This document shows, piece after piece, positions 47,703 through 56,606 of a DNA stretch of 64,000 bases. Origin of the DNA: Planctomycetales bacterium (GTDB lineage: Bacteria > Planctomycetota > Planctomycetia > Planctomycetales > Planctomycetaceae); the NCBI GenBank assembly GCA_028285345.1, contig JANQPT010000044.1:682001-746000 (forward strand), in the 5' to 3' direction. The position numbers and the translations under genes were made by a program. How positions within the stretch are numbered: position 1 is the stretch's first letter; every line of letters starts with the position of its first letter. The notes beneath the pieces were generated by a model. The model was not told where the DNA came from. It worked only from the letters and a program-made list of their open reading frames with translations, and searched no databases.

Positions 47703-48026
47703 ATGTCGAAACTTCATACCGCGCTTGGGTTTGAGTCGATAGAACAGCGGTTGGTCCTGGCCGCCAGTGCCTGGGGCGCGTCTCTGTTGCCCTACATCGA
47801 GCAAGACAACCTTTACCAAAACGACGACTCCGAGCTTTCGCAGAAAGTGCAGAAGGTCCACGGCGACGACCTAACGCAGAAAGTGCAAAAGGTGGACGAG
47901 GCTGAGCAAAAAGTGAATGAGTACCTGCAGAAGGTGCAAAAGGTGAATGAGGGAACGACCAGTCACATCAAAGACGGCATGAGCAACACGATGATGGTCG
48001 GTGAAATCCACCCCCGCGTGGGCTAG
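47703..48026 (+). CDS. Repeat-built mini-protein with DUF1559 fragments and QKVQKV repeats
   Basis: 107 residues. N-terminus LHTALGFESIEQRLVLAAS resembles the planctomycete 'LExLEQRxLLAA' export-type leader. Then WGASLLPYIEQDNLYQN matches a piece of DUF1559 (the 'LLPYIEQ..LY' block), followed by three QKVQKV-centred repeats of about 12-18 residues (LSQKVQKV, LTQKVQKV, LQKVQKV), and finally IKDGMSNTMMVGEIHP, the 'DGxSNTxxxGE' block of DUF1559. The rest of a DUF1559 protein is absent. GGGAG six bases upstream of ATG (47692-47696) argues that it is expressed. The repeats predict a charged helix or coiled coil. I know no described family of this kind. Confidence 0.65.
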   Translation: MSKLHTALGFESIEQRLVLAASAWGASLLPYIEQDNLYQNDDSELSQKVQKVHGDDLTQKVQKVDEAEQKVNEYLQKVQKVNEGTTSHIKDGMSNTMMVGEIHPRVG

Positions 48027-48318
48027 TCGGACGTCTGCTAATTGCTCGGAGGAGCAATCGACTCAGTAGGTCACTTCTCCGCCGCACTGTCTAATCCTCG
48101 ACGAGCGCGCCTCTACCATTCTCGCCGGGCACCCAATGGCGAGTGTGCGTGCAGGTAAGCAATTTGGTACCCGATTGTCGGCGCGAGTCCGTGAAATACT
48201 GGGCGCTGCTCCGTCTCGAATGCCGATTTTGAGGATTCAACCCGCAGTAATAACGTTCCGGGTTCGATTGGGCCACGTTGGTCGCAAGAGTAGACGACTG
48301 ACGTCTGAATTCACCCAT

Positions 48319-48792
48319 TCAGTGCGATCGCGTTTCGTCTTCAAGCAATTCGAAGAATTCGTCCATGTCCTCAGCCAGCCAAAATGATTCGTCAAACGTT
48401 CGCAAATAGAGCATGCCGTAATTCTCTGGCGCCGGGTCCAAGTCTAGCAAGATTAGGTGGTTCATGGCGGTGTTTCCGATCGGAATAAGTTCCGGCGGCC
48501 TGCTGGGAACATAGTCGTCACAGAACCAGATGTCAGCTTGCTTTCCGAACAACGCGAAATCGTGCGGAGCATTAAATCCGTACATGGCATTGAGCCAACA
48601 CTTTGGACATCCATCATCGGCCGGAATGAACACAAGTTCGTTAAAATAGCCGCCGTTGTATTCCAGCAGGTAATCGCGAAAATGTGGCGGCAGTGCGGCT
48701 CCGATTTCTTCTTCAAAGCTGGCGACCTCGATCTCGTTGGTGGGCGGAAACCGAGTCTCGCAATACTTCTCGTAGGCTTCGCCGATTGTCAT
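48319..48792 (-). CDS. SMI1/KNR4 family protein
   Basis: 157 residues. Pattern EIEVASFEEEIGAALPPHFRDYLLEYNGG near the N-terminus and LIPIGNTAMNHLILLDLDP...LYLRTFDESFWLAEDMDEFFELL near the end are typical of SMI1/KNR4 proteins. Such proteins are often immunity proteins against polymorphic toxins, but no toxin gene lies next to it here. ATG 48792 with GGAAG eight bases upstream is preferred over 48810. A short open frame follows on the same strand but is not supported. Confidence 0.87.
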   Translation of the reverse strand: MTIGEAYEKYCETRFPPTNEIEVASFEEEIGAALPPHFRDYLLEYNGGYFNELVFIPADDGCPKCWLNAMYGFNAPHDFALFGKQADIWFCDDYVPSRPPELIPIGNTAMNHLILLDLDPAPENYGMLYLRTFDESFWLAEDMDEFFELLEDETRSH

Positions 48793-48919
48793 GCTGCAGG
48801 CTTCCGACACCGGGATTGAGTTGTTGCGATGTTCACCAATGCGACATTAAGAAATCGATACGACCGCGTCAGAGCAATCATCGTGAACGTGCGGCACTGG
48901 CGAGTTCCTCCTCGACCGT

Positions 48920-49786
48920 TCATTTAATAAACTTCTGGTACACCGAGTCGATTTGGAATCCGTCGACGCCGGCGGCTCGAAGTTTTTTGATGTCCTGCTC
49001 GGCGAGCTTCATATCTTTGCCCTTTGGGTAGCGAAAGATGTTGATCCCGGGGATGATCAGCGCTCCCGCTTTCTGAAAATCTTTGATGCGATCCAGTGGC
49101 ACTTTCTGCGGCAGTCCAAACCACATATGGCCCTTCAGCGGGCGCTTACTCTGCTTGGCATTCATCAACTCGTCCGCTTGTTCCACACTGAGCAGGCGGA
49201 TCCGCGAGACCGCTCCCAAGCGTTTCTGGATCGTCGGATCGCCGTTGATCGTCACCGCTGATTTGTCCAAGCCGTGCGCGCGCGTCAAGCGGACGATCTC
49301 CGCCAGCGACGCATCGTCCGCCTGCTTGATGTCGAACATCACACCGAGCGAGAGCTGCTTGCACAGCCGCAGCGCCTCATCGAGTGTGAGAATCGACTGG
49401 TCGGTGCCGCGATACTTGAACTTCGCGATCTCGTCGGCCGTGAAATCCGCGATGCGGCCGTCAACACCGCAATCCTGTTTCAGGCTGCGGTCGTGAAACA
49501 CGATCGGCACGCCGTCCTTCGACGTGCGAACGTCGAGTTCAACCAGATCAAACCGTGCCCCCGCCGCCGCTTTGATGGCCGCCGCCGAACACTCCGGCGC
49601 CTGCGCCGAGACGACTCCGCCGCGATGGGCGATTAGAACCGGGCGCCGGGTGCGGAGCATGTCGACGTCGGTGACGTTGATGAGCTTGGGTTTTGGAGGC
49701 GTATGGGCGTCGTCTGCGGCGGCTGCGATCAACGAGGTCAGCATTGCGAACGCAACGACGATTATACTTTGCGGAGTTCGGTGCAT
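48920..49786 (-). CDS. Glycerophosphodiester phosphodiesterase (GDPD) family protein, exported
   Basis: 288 residues with signal peptide (about 1-24). Hydrolyses glycerophosphodiesters to glycerol-3-phosphate and alcohol. AHRGG with His54, Arg55, then PEC where canonical enzymes have PEN, VELDVRTSKDGVPIVFHD (Glu/Asp metal ligands and catalytic His), a GxMFDIK block and ...GFQIDSVYQKF at the end. Metal and catalytic His sites are retained. The late residues suggest a substrate other than simple membrane lipids is possible. ATG 49786 chosen by signal peptide; it lies 53 nt downstream of the Gfo/Idh/MocA stop. Confidence 0.85.
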   Translation of the reverse strand: MHRTPQSIIVVAFAMLTSLIAAAADDAHTPPKPKLINVTDVDMLRTRRPVLIAHRGGVVSAQAPECSAAAIKAAAGARFDLVELDVRTSKDGVPIVFHDRSLKQDCGVDGRIADFTADEIAKFKYRGTDQSILTLDEALRLCKQLSLGVMFDIKQADDASLAEIVRLTRAHGLDKSAVTINGDPTIQKRLGAVSRIRLLSVEQADELMNAKQSKRPLKGHMWFGLPQKVPLDRIKDFQKAGALIIPGINIFRYPKGKDMKLAEQDIKKLRAAGVDGFQIDSVYQKFIK

Positions 49787-49839
49787 GTGAAAATATTTCG
49801 TTGAGCCTGCCCTGCTCACTTGGTCCTGTAGCGTCACTG

Positions 49840-51213
49840 TCACCCCACCACCGCATATCCCGCCCGCTGTTCACGCGACGTCCACTGCGCCGCTTCCGCG
49901 TCGCCGGTGATTTGTTCCGCTGCGGCGTCCCAATGGATCTTCCGCCCCAAACGGATCGCGATGTTCGCCAAATGACACGTCGTCAGTGCTCGGTGGTGGG
50001 TGTAGACGTCGGAGATTGGCAGGTCGCGGGTTTTGATGCACTCGAAAAAATTGCCCATGTGGCTGCCGGGGGTTTTGCCTTTGTAGATGTCGGTAATCAG
50101 ACCGTCGGGCAGCGGTTTTTTGGCCAGCTCTTCGACCGGCGCGCCGGTAATGCGGCCGCGGTTGACGAAAAAGCGGCCGGATTCGCCCTCGAAAAGAATG
50201 CCGTCGTTTTTCGTCAGTTCCGGGGCGTGGCTCTTGATCACCATCTGGACGCCATTTGGGAATTGGCAGCTGACCTCGAACTTCGTGGCGGTATTGTACA
50301 GGTTGTCGGCTGTCGGGTGGCCCTTCTCGAACGGACAGGGATGCGTTGCCGTCCCTTCCACGGTCGTCGGCCCGTTGTTGTCCATGTCGATCGCCCATTG
50401 GGCAATGTCAACGTGATGCGCGCCCCAATCGGTCATCTTGCCGCCGGAGTACTCGTACCACCAGCGGAATTCGTAGTGGCCGCGGCGGGGAATGTAATCG
50501 ACGAGCGGGGCCTGTCCGAGCCATTTCTCCCAGTTGAGCTCCGAGGGAACCGGCTCGGTCTTGAGCGGTCCGCTTTCCGGCGCGCCGCCGATGATCACCT
50601 GCACCCGTTTGACCTTGCCAATGCGTCCGTCGCGGGTCAGGGCGATCGCTTGCAGGAACCGCTGTCCCATTTCGCTCCGCTGCTGCGTGCCGACTTGAAA
50701 TACTCGGCCGGTCTGCTTGAGGACCTTGATGATCTGCTTCCCTTCGTCGATCGTCAGCGTGAGCGGCTTTTCGCAGTAAATGTCCTTCCCCGCCTGCATC
50801 GCTTCGATGGCGATTTTTGAGTGCCAATGATCGGGCGTGACAATCGTCACGGCGTCGATGTCTTTGCGCTGGAGAATCTCTTGGTAGTCGCCGTAGATAT
50901 CGATGGCGCGGTTGCTTCCATTCGTCCCCTGCTCTTTCTTGACCCGGTCATGCGCGCGGCCGGAGTGACGTGTGTCCACGTCGCAAACGGCGACAACATC
51001 GCCGTATTTCATCAGGTGCGAAGCCAATCCGCCGCCGTCGGCTCCCCAGCGGCTGCCGGTCCCAATACAACCGACCGTCGGCCGCTCACTTGGCGAATCG
51101 AAGTTAAAGGCCTGCGCCTGTTTGCCGGTGAACCAATAGGGCAGCGCGGCGGTTCCCAAAACGGCTGCGGAAGTGCTGAGAAAATCGCGGCGACTTAGGT
51201 GCGGTCGAGTCAT
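49840..51213 (-). CDS. Gfo/Idh/MocA family oxidoreductase, Tat-exported
   Basis: 457 residues. Tat signal [23 protein letters not shown] (5-27). N-terminal Rossmann fold [20 protein letters not shown] and VAVCDVD; catalytic-type EKP motif [15 protein letters not shown], and [23 protein letters not shown]-terminal alpha/beta domain with [23 protein letters not shown]. Planctomycetes encode many such secreted NAD(P)-dependent sugar-acid or inositol-type dehydrogenases. Substrate not predictable. GGAG seven bases before ATG. Upstream of the GDPD gene in the same direction. Confidence 0.92.
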   Translation of the reverse strand: MTRPHLSRRDFLSTSAAVLGTAALPYWFTGKQAQAFNFDSPSERPTVGCIGTGSRWGADGGGLASHLMKYGDVVAVCDVDTRHSGRAHDRVKKEQGTNGSNRAIDIYGDYQEILQRKDIDAVTIVTPDHWHSKIAIEAMQAGKDIYCEKPLTLTIDEGKQIIKVLKQTGRVFQVGTQQRSEMGQRFLQAIALTRDGRIGKVKRVQVIIGGAPESGPLKTEPVPSELNWEKWLGQAPLVDYIPRRGHYEFRWWYEYSGGKMTDWGAHHVDIAQWAIDMDNNGPTTVEGTATHPCPFEKGHPTADNLYNTATKFEVSCQFPNGVQMVIKSHAPELTKNDGILFEGESGRFFVNRGRITGAPVEELAKKPLPDGLITDIYKGKTPGSHMGNFFECIKTRDLPISDVYTHHRALTTCHLANIAIRLGRKIHWDAAAEQITGDAEAAQWTSREQRAGYAVVG

Positions 51214-51480
51214 CCCCTTGCTCCGTTGAATGTCGAGGCTTTCGAATGTGCCAGTTGAATCATTCTAGCGGAGGGAATCCAGGACCGCGACGAGTGCGGT
51301 ACCATTTCGGGCGGACTCGCAGAATGCGTGCAGGATCGCAAGTCAGGAGAGGGCTTCAGCAAAGCATTACCCAACTCGACGTCCCATGCGAGGCGGTGTT
51401 ATATCTCGAACGCGACCACGCCTTAACAAATATTGGGGCGCTCGTATCCATGCAGGCCATGCGTGGGAAGGAATTGCACC

Positions 51481-51963
51481 ATGCGAAAAAAGATCACCAT
51501 CACACTGCTGCTCCTCAGCCCTCTGGCGATCTTGGCGTTTGAATTCGCCTATCGCCCCAAAGTGGCTCCCGATCCGAATCTTGTGGGAACGTGGGAAATC
51601 CCGAACGGGACCGGCGCCGCTAACGTTCGGTTCACGCTCCACGAAGATGGGTCCGTCGAAGGGACAGTTGGAAATGCGACGATGCAAGACGCGTGCTTAA
51701 GAAGAAACCGCGGTTGGCTCGGCCGAAAGCTCGGCTGGGCAACAGACTATGTCATCGTTGGCAAACTGCAGGATTCCGTCACTGACAAAGTCCAATGCAG
51801 TGGCTTCGGCATCGTCGGTCGCTTCGACGACCAAGGAATCAGAGGGGAAATCAACTGCTTCGGATGTTCAGAAGCAGGCCGCAAACGGAATTACTTTGGT
51901 GCCGTCAACTTGACCTTTGCGCGCGTAGGCGAATCTAGAGACCGAATTGAGTGCGGGAGGTAA
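51481..51963 (+). CDS. Exported hypothetical protein
   Basis: 160 residues. N-terminal hydrophobic segment (MRKKITITLLLLSPLAILAFEFAY) acts as signal or anchor. Mature part is beta-rich with GTWEIPNGTGAANVRFTLHEDGSVEGTVGNATM and two Cys near the end (INCFGCSEAG). No family recognised. Start 51481 is an ATG at the hydrophobic segment; a longer frame opens at 51433. Its stop codon is inside the ribosome site of the next gene. Confidence 0.65.
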   Translation: MRKKITITLLLLSPLAILAFEFAYRPKVAPDPNLVGTWEIPNGTGAANVRFTLHEDGSVEGTVGNATMQDACLRRNRGWLGRKLGWATDYVIVGKLQDSVTDKVQCSGFGIVGRFDDQGIRGEINCFGCSEAGRKRNYFGAVNLTFARVGESRDRIECGR

Positions 51964-51965
51964 TC

Positions 51966-52391
51966 GTGTACAGGAGATTACTCAGCGATGGATCCCTGTT
52001 CGTGATTTCGATGCGTTGGGTCGCCCGACTTGTATCAATTGTTTGGTCATTCTGGGCGACGTTCTGGACGTTGTTTGTGTTGGGCCACTTCATCGGTGAA
52101 GCATCGTTCTTTCCAATTGCGGCGTTTGTACTCATCGGAATCACGTTCGCTCTCATGGCGATCGGAGCAGCAATCATCGCCAGCGTGTGGAAATTGGAAG
52201 CACTCGGTGGCGCCCTGTTGCTAGTTCACGGTGTTTTAATGTTGGCTTTAACGGTTTGGCAATTCGATCCCCACTCAACCTGGGTGAGCGTCATTGCATT
52301 CTGGACGATGATACTCCCACCTCTGGTATCGGGGATTCTGTTTCTGACATGCCATCGAAAATCCAATAATCCAGGAGTGCCCCGAGTCTAG
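51966..52391 (+). CDS. Four-span membrane protein, hypothetical
   Basis: 141 residues from GTG 51966. GGGAGG (51955-51960), five bases upstream, overlaps the stop of the preceding gene, which suggests coupled translation. Four hydrophobic segments (about 20-38, 41-65, 70-88 and 98-118) and short loops. I cannot name the family; small multi-span proteins of this type occur in several planctomycete hypotheticals. Confidence 0.65.
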   Translation: MYRRLLSDGSLFVISMRWVARLVSIVWSFWATFWTLFVLGHFIGEASFFPIAAFVLIGITFALMAIGAAIIASVWKLEALGGALLLVHGVLMLALTVWQFDPHSTWVSVIAFWTMILPPLVSGILFLTCHRKSNNPGVPRV

Positions 52392-52740
52392 TGCATCGTC
52401 TAACCTGAATTGACGTGTAGAGGGATCGCCGATGAGCACGCCAACGAGCATGCGGCCCACGTCGGGGGGCCTGTCAATTCAGAGTGGTCCTGCCACTCGT
52501 TCCTCAGAGACATAGATTTTGGCGGTTGCCTCCACGGTTTCAGATGATCGGCAGATCCAATGGAGAGCATTGGCCACGGCGCACCCAATGCAGCGTCGCC
52601 GCAACCAAATGCATCATGAGAAATTAGCCATAGATTCACACAAATTCTAATGAATCTCAAGCCGACCGCATACGGTTGAGAGCGACGTGCTGCAATTGCG
52701 GGTGCGGCACGGTGTCATTCGATGCAAATCCAGACGCTAT
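52392..52740. other. Intergenic region with a weak repeat remnant
   Basis: 349 nt between convergent genes. Around 52616-52660 lies a diverged relative of the CACGAATCGCACGAAT element (TTAGCCATAGATTCACACAAATTC). Nothing else recognised. Confidence 0.4.
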
Positions 52741-53223
52741 TCACCCCGATTTGGGCGGGTCGGTCTTGAGATGGAACTCGCGTTTATTGAGCGTATCGAC
52801 TTCAATCTCCCAGTCGAGCGTTGAGCGACTATTGTATTGCGGCGGAACCATGTTGCGGAACTCGTCGACCATTTGGCCCTCCGTGGCTGGCCCGTCCGAT
52901 TCGAGAAAGCCGTCGTAGCGGACTTTGCGCCCCGTCGGCTGCACAGAGCGGATGACGACGCGGTTATTACCGACGACCGGCCCTTCCTCAACGGGGAGCG
53001 AGAATTCGCCGTCGTCGATTTCCGCACCAGCTGCCGGTCCGTCGATTCCTTTGCCGGGAAAAAACGTGATGTTCCCGGTCTTGAGCGGCTCGCCGTCGAG
53101 CGTGACGGTTCCCTCGACGGCAGCGCGCGTCCAAGGATCGTCGTCGCCTCCGCAGCCGCAAAGGACAAAGCATACGGCGATCGCCAAACTGATTGCGCAG
53201 CGGCGCGTGTCAGAGCGTGGCAT
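52741..53223 (-). CDS. Lipoprotein with carboxypeptidase-regulatory-like (transthyretin-like) fold
   Basis: 160 residues. Signal peptide and lipobox LCGC (Cys about 21) before GGDDDPWTRAAVEGTVTLDGEPLKTGNITFFPG: this 'VxGTVTLDGEPLxxGxIxFxP' is the hallmark of the short planctomycete lipoproteins that sit next to DUF1559 genes. Then a beta-rich body with YDGFLESDGPATEGQMVDEFRNMVPPQYNS, a conserved 'PxxYN' block. GAGGAG nine bases before ATG 53223. Follows its DUF1559 partner by 85 nt, same strand. Confidence 0.8.
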   Translation of the reverse strand: MPRSDTRRCAISLAIAVCFVLCGCGGDDDPWTRAAVEGTVTLDGEPLKTGNITFFPGKGIDGPAAGAEIDDGEFSLPVEEGPVVGNNRVVIRSVQPTGRKVRYDGFLESDGPATEGQMVDEFRNMVPPQYNSRSTLDWEIEVDTLNKREFHLKTDPPKSG

Positions 53224-53308
53224 CGCAGCGGTCTCCTCTGCATTCCGGTTGCTAATTCCGCAGTGCTTAAGGCGCCCGCGGCAATCCGCAGGCGCTCCGG
53301 CGAGCGCG

Positions 53309-54313
53309 CTAAAACGCATTGTTCAATTCGCTGCCGGAAATGGTGCTCAGCCCGCGCCACTCGACGAGGCTGATATTATCGCTGGCAAATCGGACCGCGC
53401 CGTCCGCCATCAAGATATACACCCCTCCCGTGTGTAGGCTGCGGGATGCCGCCGTGTGGTCCAGCGCCGCCAGTCCCATCGTTTCCGACACGCCGTCGAT
53501 GCAGGGCAGATTGTACTCCGGTGCGTTAAAGCACCATTTCTTTGTTGCAAACGGCGGGGGCGGAACAGAAGGTGAAAGCCGGTCGGGCAGGTTGCTGTTG
53601 GGGGGCAGTTCGGTCCAGATTTGGCTGCCGCCCGCCTTGTCGGACCAGATGAATCCGCGGTAGTCCTCGTGCGTGCCGGTCAAGTATTCGCCCATCAGCA
53701 TGGTGTTGCTGGTCCCGTCGAGGAAATCGGCGATTCTGGCGCCGCGATTGACGCCGAAGGCGGACATGATGCGGGTGTCTTTCGTATCGATCGTCGAGAC
53801 GTCAAGGCCCGAGAAAAACGCCATGTAATTGCTGAGAAAGTGCTCCGCATGAAAGTCGGGGTCGTTGTCGACGAGGCCGCAGGTTTTGGTCAACCCGCCT
53901 CGACTGTCGTCCGGGCAGCGGAGCATGGGAATCGGAGTGCTGGTCACTTCAACGTTGTTGCCAAACCACAATAATGGTGGTGAAAGGCTCGTGACGTCGA
54001 AGTCGATTTTGTCGTACAAGTTATTTTGCTCGATAAACGGGAGCAGAAATACGATGTACGTTGATCGCGGTGGTTTCCCGTAAGCAGTCCCGGAGACGGG
54101 GTCGTAAGTGTTGATGCTGCCCGGGGGAAATCGATTGGCCAGATCGTGATAATTGTGCAATGCGATGCCGAGTTGCTTCAAATTGTTGCGGCACCACGTT
54201 CGCCGCGCCGCGGCTCGCGATGATTGAACCGCGGGCAGCAACAGAGCGATTAGCAACGAGATAATCGCGATCACTACCAGCAATTCAATGAGTGTAAACG
54301 CTTTTCTTTTCAT
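53309..54313 (-). CDS. DUF1559 protein, prepilin-like
   Basis: 334 residues. Begins KRKAFTLIELLVVIAIISLLIALLLPAVQSSRAAARRTWCRNNLKQLGIALHNYHD: a type III/IV prepilin signal (cleavage before F/A, TLIE) plus helix and the DUF1559 core. Further blocks are FLLPFIEQNNLYDKI, MLRCPDD, ADFLDGTSNTMLMGEYL and, near the end, LHTGGVYILMADGAVRFASDNI ('H-x9-DG-x-RF'). Probably processed by prepilin peptidase and assembled by pseudopilin-like machinery. AAGGTG lies six bases before ATG 54313. Upstream partner of the lipoprotein gene. Confidence 0.92.
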   Translation of the reverse strand: MKRKAFTLIELLVVIAIISLLIALLLPAVQSSRAAARRTWCRNNLKQLGIALHNYHDLANRFPPGSINTYDPVSGTAYGKPPRSTYIVFLLPFIEQNNLYDKIDFDVTSLSPPLLWFGNNVEVTSTPIPMLRCPDDSRGGLTKTCGLVDNDPDFHAEHFLSNYMAFFSGLDVSTIDTKDTRIMSAFGVNRGARIADFLDGTSNTMLMGEYLTGTHEDYRGFIWSDKAGGSQIWTELPPNSNLPDRLSPSVPPPPFATKKWCFNAPEYNLPCIDGVSETMGLAALDHTAASRSLHTGGVYILMADGAVRFASDNISLVEWRGLSTISGSELNNAF

Positions 54314-54820
54314 ATCAGGCACCTTGTTACTGAGAGTAAATCTGATTAGGACACAGAGAGACGAACTCGCGACAGTGCTGGTCGAAAGCGGCGCATGCGT
54401 TGATTCAGACCGAACCAAACGGCGCAAAACGCGCCCCGGAAAAGCATGACGACTGGCCGATGGAAGCCGGCTTACTGCGATACCAAGGTGCAGAGTATCG
54501 TCACCTGATGACGGGACACGCCGCCGTCAAAATCAGGCAGTCATCCAAAGCCGCTGCGGAGTTGGTAGCGCTTACCACTCACGATCGGAATCCAGCGATA
54601 TTAGAGCACTGTTTCGGGGAAAAGCATGCCGGAAGCTTAACCACCATGAGTTCCGAGGTCAAATTTAACGCCGCAAATAAATTGGGAGCAGTTCACTCTG
54701 GGCAAAGCTATTGCATCAAGATATACTAATTTGATGAAATTAGGCCCACTTGGCCGATAACAACGGGAGCGATCCATCCCGCCAATCTCGACGTCCGATT
54801 GTGACTTTGGGGAAAGCAAT
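54314..54820. other. Intergenic region between DUF1559 and DUF1501 genes
   Basis: 507 nt between divergent genes. Short frames lack ribosome sites. GGGGA seven bases before the DUF1501 ATG is the only clear signal. A TATACT near 54720 lacks a fitting -35. No RNA gene seen. Confidence 0.4.
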
Positions 54821-56167
54821 ATGAGTTATTCAACCAACTGTGAAGGATTACGACGCCGTGACTGCCTCAAGCTCGGCCTGGGTGCGCTATTCGGCGGGAC
54901 GTTTGTCGACGCGCTGCGGATGCGGGCGATGGCGAGCGATGACGTTGCTGCCGGCCGCAAGAAGGCGACCAATTGCATTCTGATTTGGATGGATGGCGGG
55001 CCGACGCACTTTGAGACCTTCGACCCCAAGCCGCACGCGCCGGCGGAAATCCGTGGTGAGTTCGATCCAATTGCGACGAGCGTACCCGGCGTGCAGTTTT
55101 CCGAACACATGACCAAGTTGGCGTCGACGTTGCACCGGTTTTCGATGATCCGCTCCATTCGCCACAACCAAGGCAACCACGGAGCGGGCAATCACTACAT
55201 GATGACCGGAGCCCCGCCGCGAATTCCGGTCGGCTGCGGCGCGTTTGTCAGCTTTCATCCGAGCATGGGTTCTGTCGTCGCGCATGAACTTGGGCAGCCC
55301 ACTGGATTGCCGCAGTACTTCTCGATGCCCCGCATGTCGCGCTCCGGCGGACCGAATTTCCTCGGCGCCAAATACGCGCCGTTCGTCGTCGCCGACGATC
55401 CGAACAAAGAGAAATTCCGCGTACGCGACGTCGCCCTGCCCGACGGTTTGGGGGGTGAACGATTTACGGGACGCACCGACATCCGTGCCAAAGTCGACAA
55501 GCTGAAGCGCATCGGCGAGAAAGCGGCCGGCGACCCGGTCGGGGGTTATGACGAATACTTCAGCCAAGGCTACGATTTGGTCACGTCGAAGGAAGCCCAA
55601 CAGGCGTTCGACATCAGCCGCGAAAAAGACGAGACCCGCGAGAAGTATGTACGCAACGGATTTGGCCAGCGGTGTCTACTGGCACGACGTTTGGTCGAAG
55701 CTGGTGTCCCCTTTGTGACCGTTTACGATGGCGGCTGGGATCATCACGGCAGCATCTTCCCGACCTGTCGCAAACGTCTGCCCAAGTGGGACCAAACGGT
55801 GGCGACGCTCATTGAGGATCTGGAAGAACGCGGCATGCTGGAGACGACAATCGTCGTGGCTCTCGGCGAATTCGGACGAACGCCGAAGATCTCACAGCTC
55901 GCAGGTCGCAAAGCGCCGGGCCGCGACCACTGGTCGAACGCCATGTCCGTACTGATGGCGGGCGGCGGAACGCCCGGCAATACCGTCGTCGGCGCGACCG
56001 ACCGCAAGGGCTACACGTCGATCGAGCGGGTTCTTTCGCCCGAGAATTTCGTGTCGACGGTCTACAGCAAGTTGGGCATCAATCCCGACAAGATCCTCTA
56101 CACTCCGCAAGGCCGCCCATCGCACTTGGTGAGCGATCCGACGCCGATCAGCGAGTTGATCGCGTAG
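54821..56167 (+). CDS. DUF1501 family protein, stand-alone
   Basis: 448 residues. Tat signal RRRDCLKLGLGALFGG (11-26). Core: NCILIWMDGGPTHFETFDPKP, FSEHMTKLASTLHRFSMIRSIRHNQGNHGAGNHYMMTG, VTVYDGGWDHHGSIFPTCRKRLP, TTIVVALGEFGRTPKI and GRDHWSNAMSVLMAGGGTPGN, the metal-site residues of the alkaline-phosphatase-like DUF1501 fold. Unlike the first DUF1501 gene it has no adjacent DUF1549/1553 partner; the neighbours are a DUF1559 gene and a repeat cluster. Ends with ISELIA. Confidence 0.9.
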   Translation: MSYSTNCEGLRRRDCLKLGLGALFGGTFVDALRMRAMASDDVAAGRKKATNCILIWMDGGPTHFETFDPKPHAPAEIRGEFDPIATSVPGVQFSEHMTKLASTLHRFSMIRSIRHNQGNHGAGNHYMMTGAPPRIPVGCGAFVSFHPSMGSVVAHELGQPTGLPQYFSMPRMSRSGGPNFLGAKYAPFVVADDPNKEKFRVRDVALPDGLGGERFTGRTDIRAKVDKLKRIGEKAAGDPVGGYDEYFSQGYDLVTSKEAQQAFDISREKDETREKYVRNGFGQRCLLARRLVEAGVPFVTVYDGGWDHHGSIFPTCRKRLPKWDQTVATLIEDLEERGMLETTIVVALGEFGRTPKISQLAGRKAPGRDHWSNAMSVLMAGGGTPGNTVVGATDRKGYTSIERVLSPENFVSTVYSKLGINPDKILYTPQGRPSHLVSDPTPISELIA

Positions 56168-56267
56168 CGACTCACCAACTTGGCGCATCCAAGCCGGCCG
56201 ATTGCGGACGCTAGCGGCCAGCTACGTGCGGGTTCAGCCACAAGGAGCATTGCGGCCACTTGTAGTA

Positions 56268-56430
56268 TCAGATAATCGCGCGCAGAGCCGCGGAGTCGCA
56301 GAGAGACTAAAGCCATCTTCTACCGGGAAGAGTCGGTCAATTTGATGGGGCAAATGGACCGATTTAAGTCCTCCCGACATGCTGATATCTCATTGTCCCC
56401 CCTCTGTGTCTCCGTGTCTCTGCGCGAGAC
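56268..56430. repeat. Inverted-repeat element CGCAGAG, copy A
   Basis: Terminal arms 56277-56305 and 56401-56428 are reverse complements at about 21 of 25 positions (GCGCAGAG..GGAG..CGCAGAG / CTCTG..CTCC..CTCTGCGC). About 160 bp long; the right arm is followed by ACTTTTTT. First 80 bases match copy B at 56607 at roughly 85 percent, in direct orientation. Confidence 0.8.
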
Positions 56431-56443
56431 TTTTTTATCCGTC

Positions 56444-56559
56444 GTAGGTGGCCGCAATTGAGAATCGGGCTACCGCAGGCACAAGAGGGCGCAATTTGGC
56501 CGCTGACCAGTCTGGCAGCGTCGCTTGAATCGTTTGACGCGGCAATTGCGGCCTCCTAC
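56444..56559. repeat. Inverted repeat GTAGGTGGCCGCAATTG between the two CGCAGAG copies
   Basis: Arms 56444-56460 and 56543-56559 match at 16 of 17 positions after reverse complement, around an 82-nt spacer. Headed GTAGG like the repeats at 12.4, 15.1, 20.0 and 26.8 kb but with a different arm sequence. Confidence 0.8.
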
Positions 56560-56606
56560 AGGCTTTGTCTGCCCCGATCGCTGCGCATCACGGCCACTCG
56601 GAGAAC

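Noticed and set aside
48091-48318. 75-residue frame right after the SMI1/KNR4 gene on the minus strand
   Set aside because: Begins immediately after the stop without a ribosome site, and its Arg/Ser/Thr-rich translation matches no family I know. Could be a remnant, but evidence is too thin.
48319-48792. Toxin-immunity locus around the SMI1/KNR4 gene
   Set aside because: No polymorphic toxin, secretion-delivery domain or further immunity gene lies next to it; the DUF1963 gene is over 20 kb away.
53309-54313. Solute-binding protein (older family name SBP_bac_10 for DUF1559)
   Set aside because: The N-terminus is a prepilin signal and there is no transporter gene nearby; the prepilin-like reading fits better.
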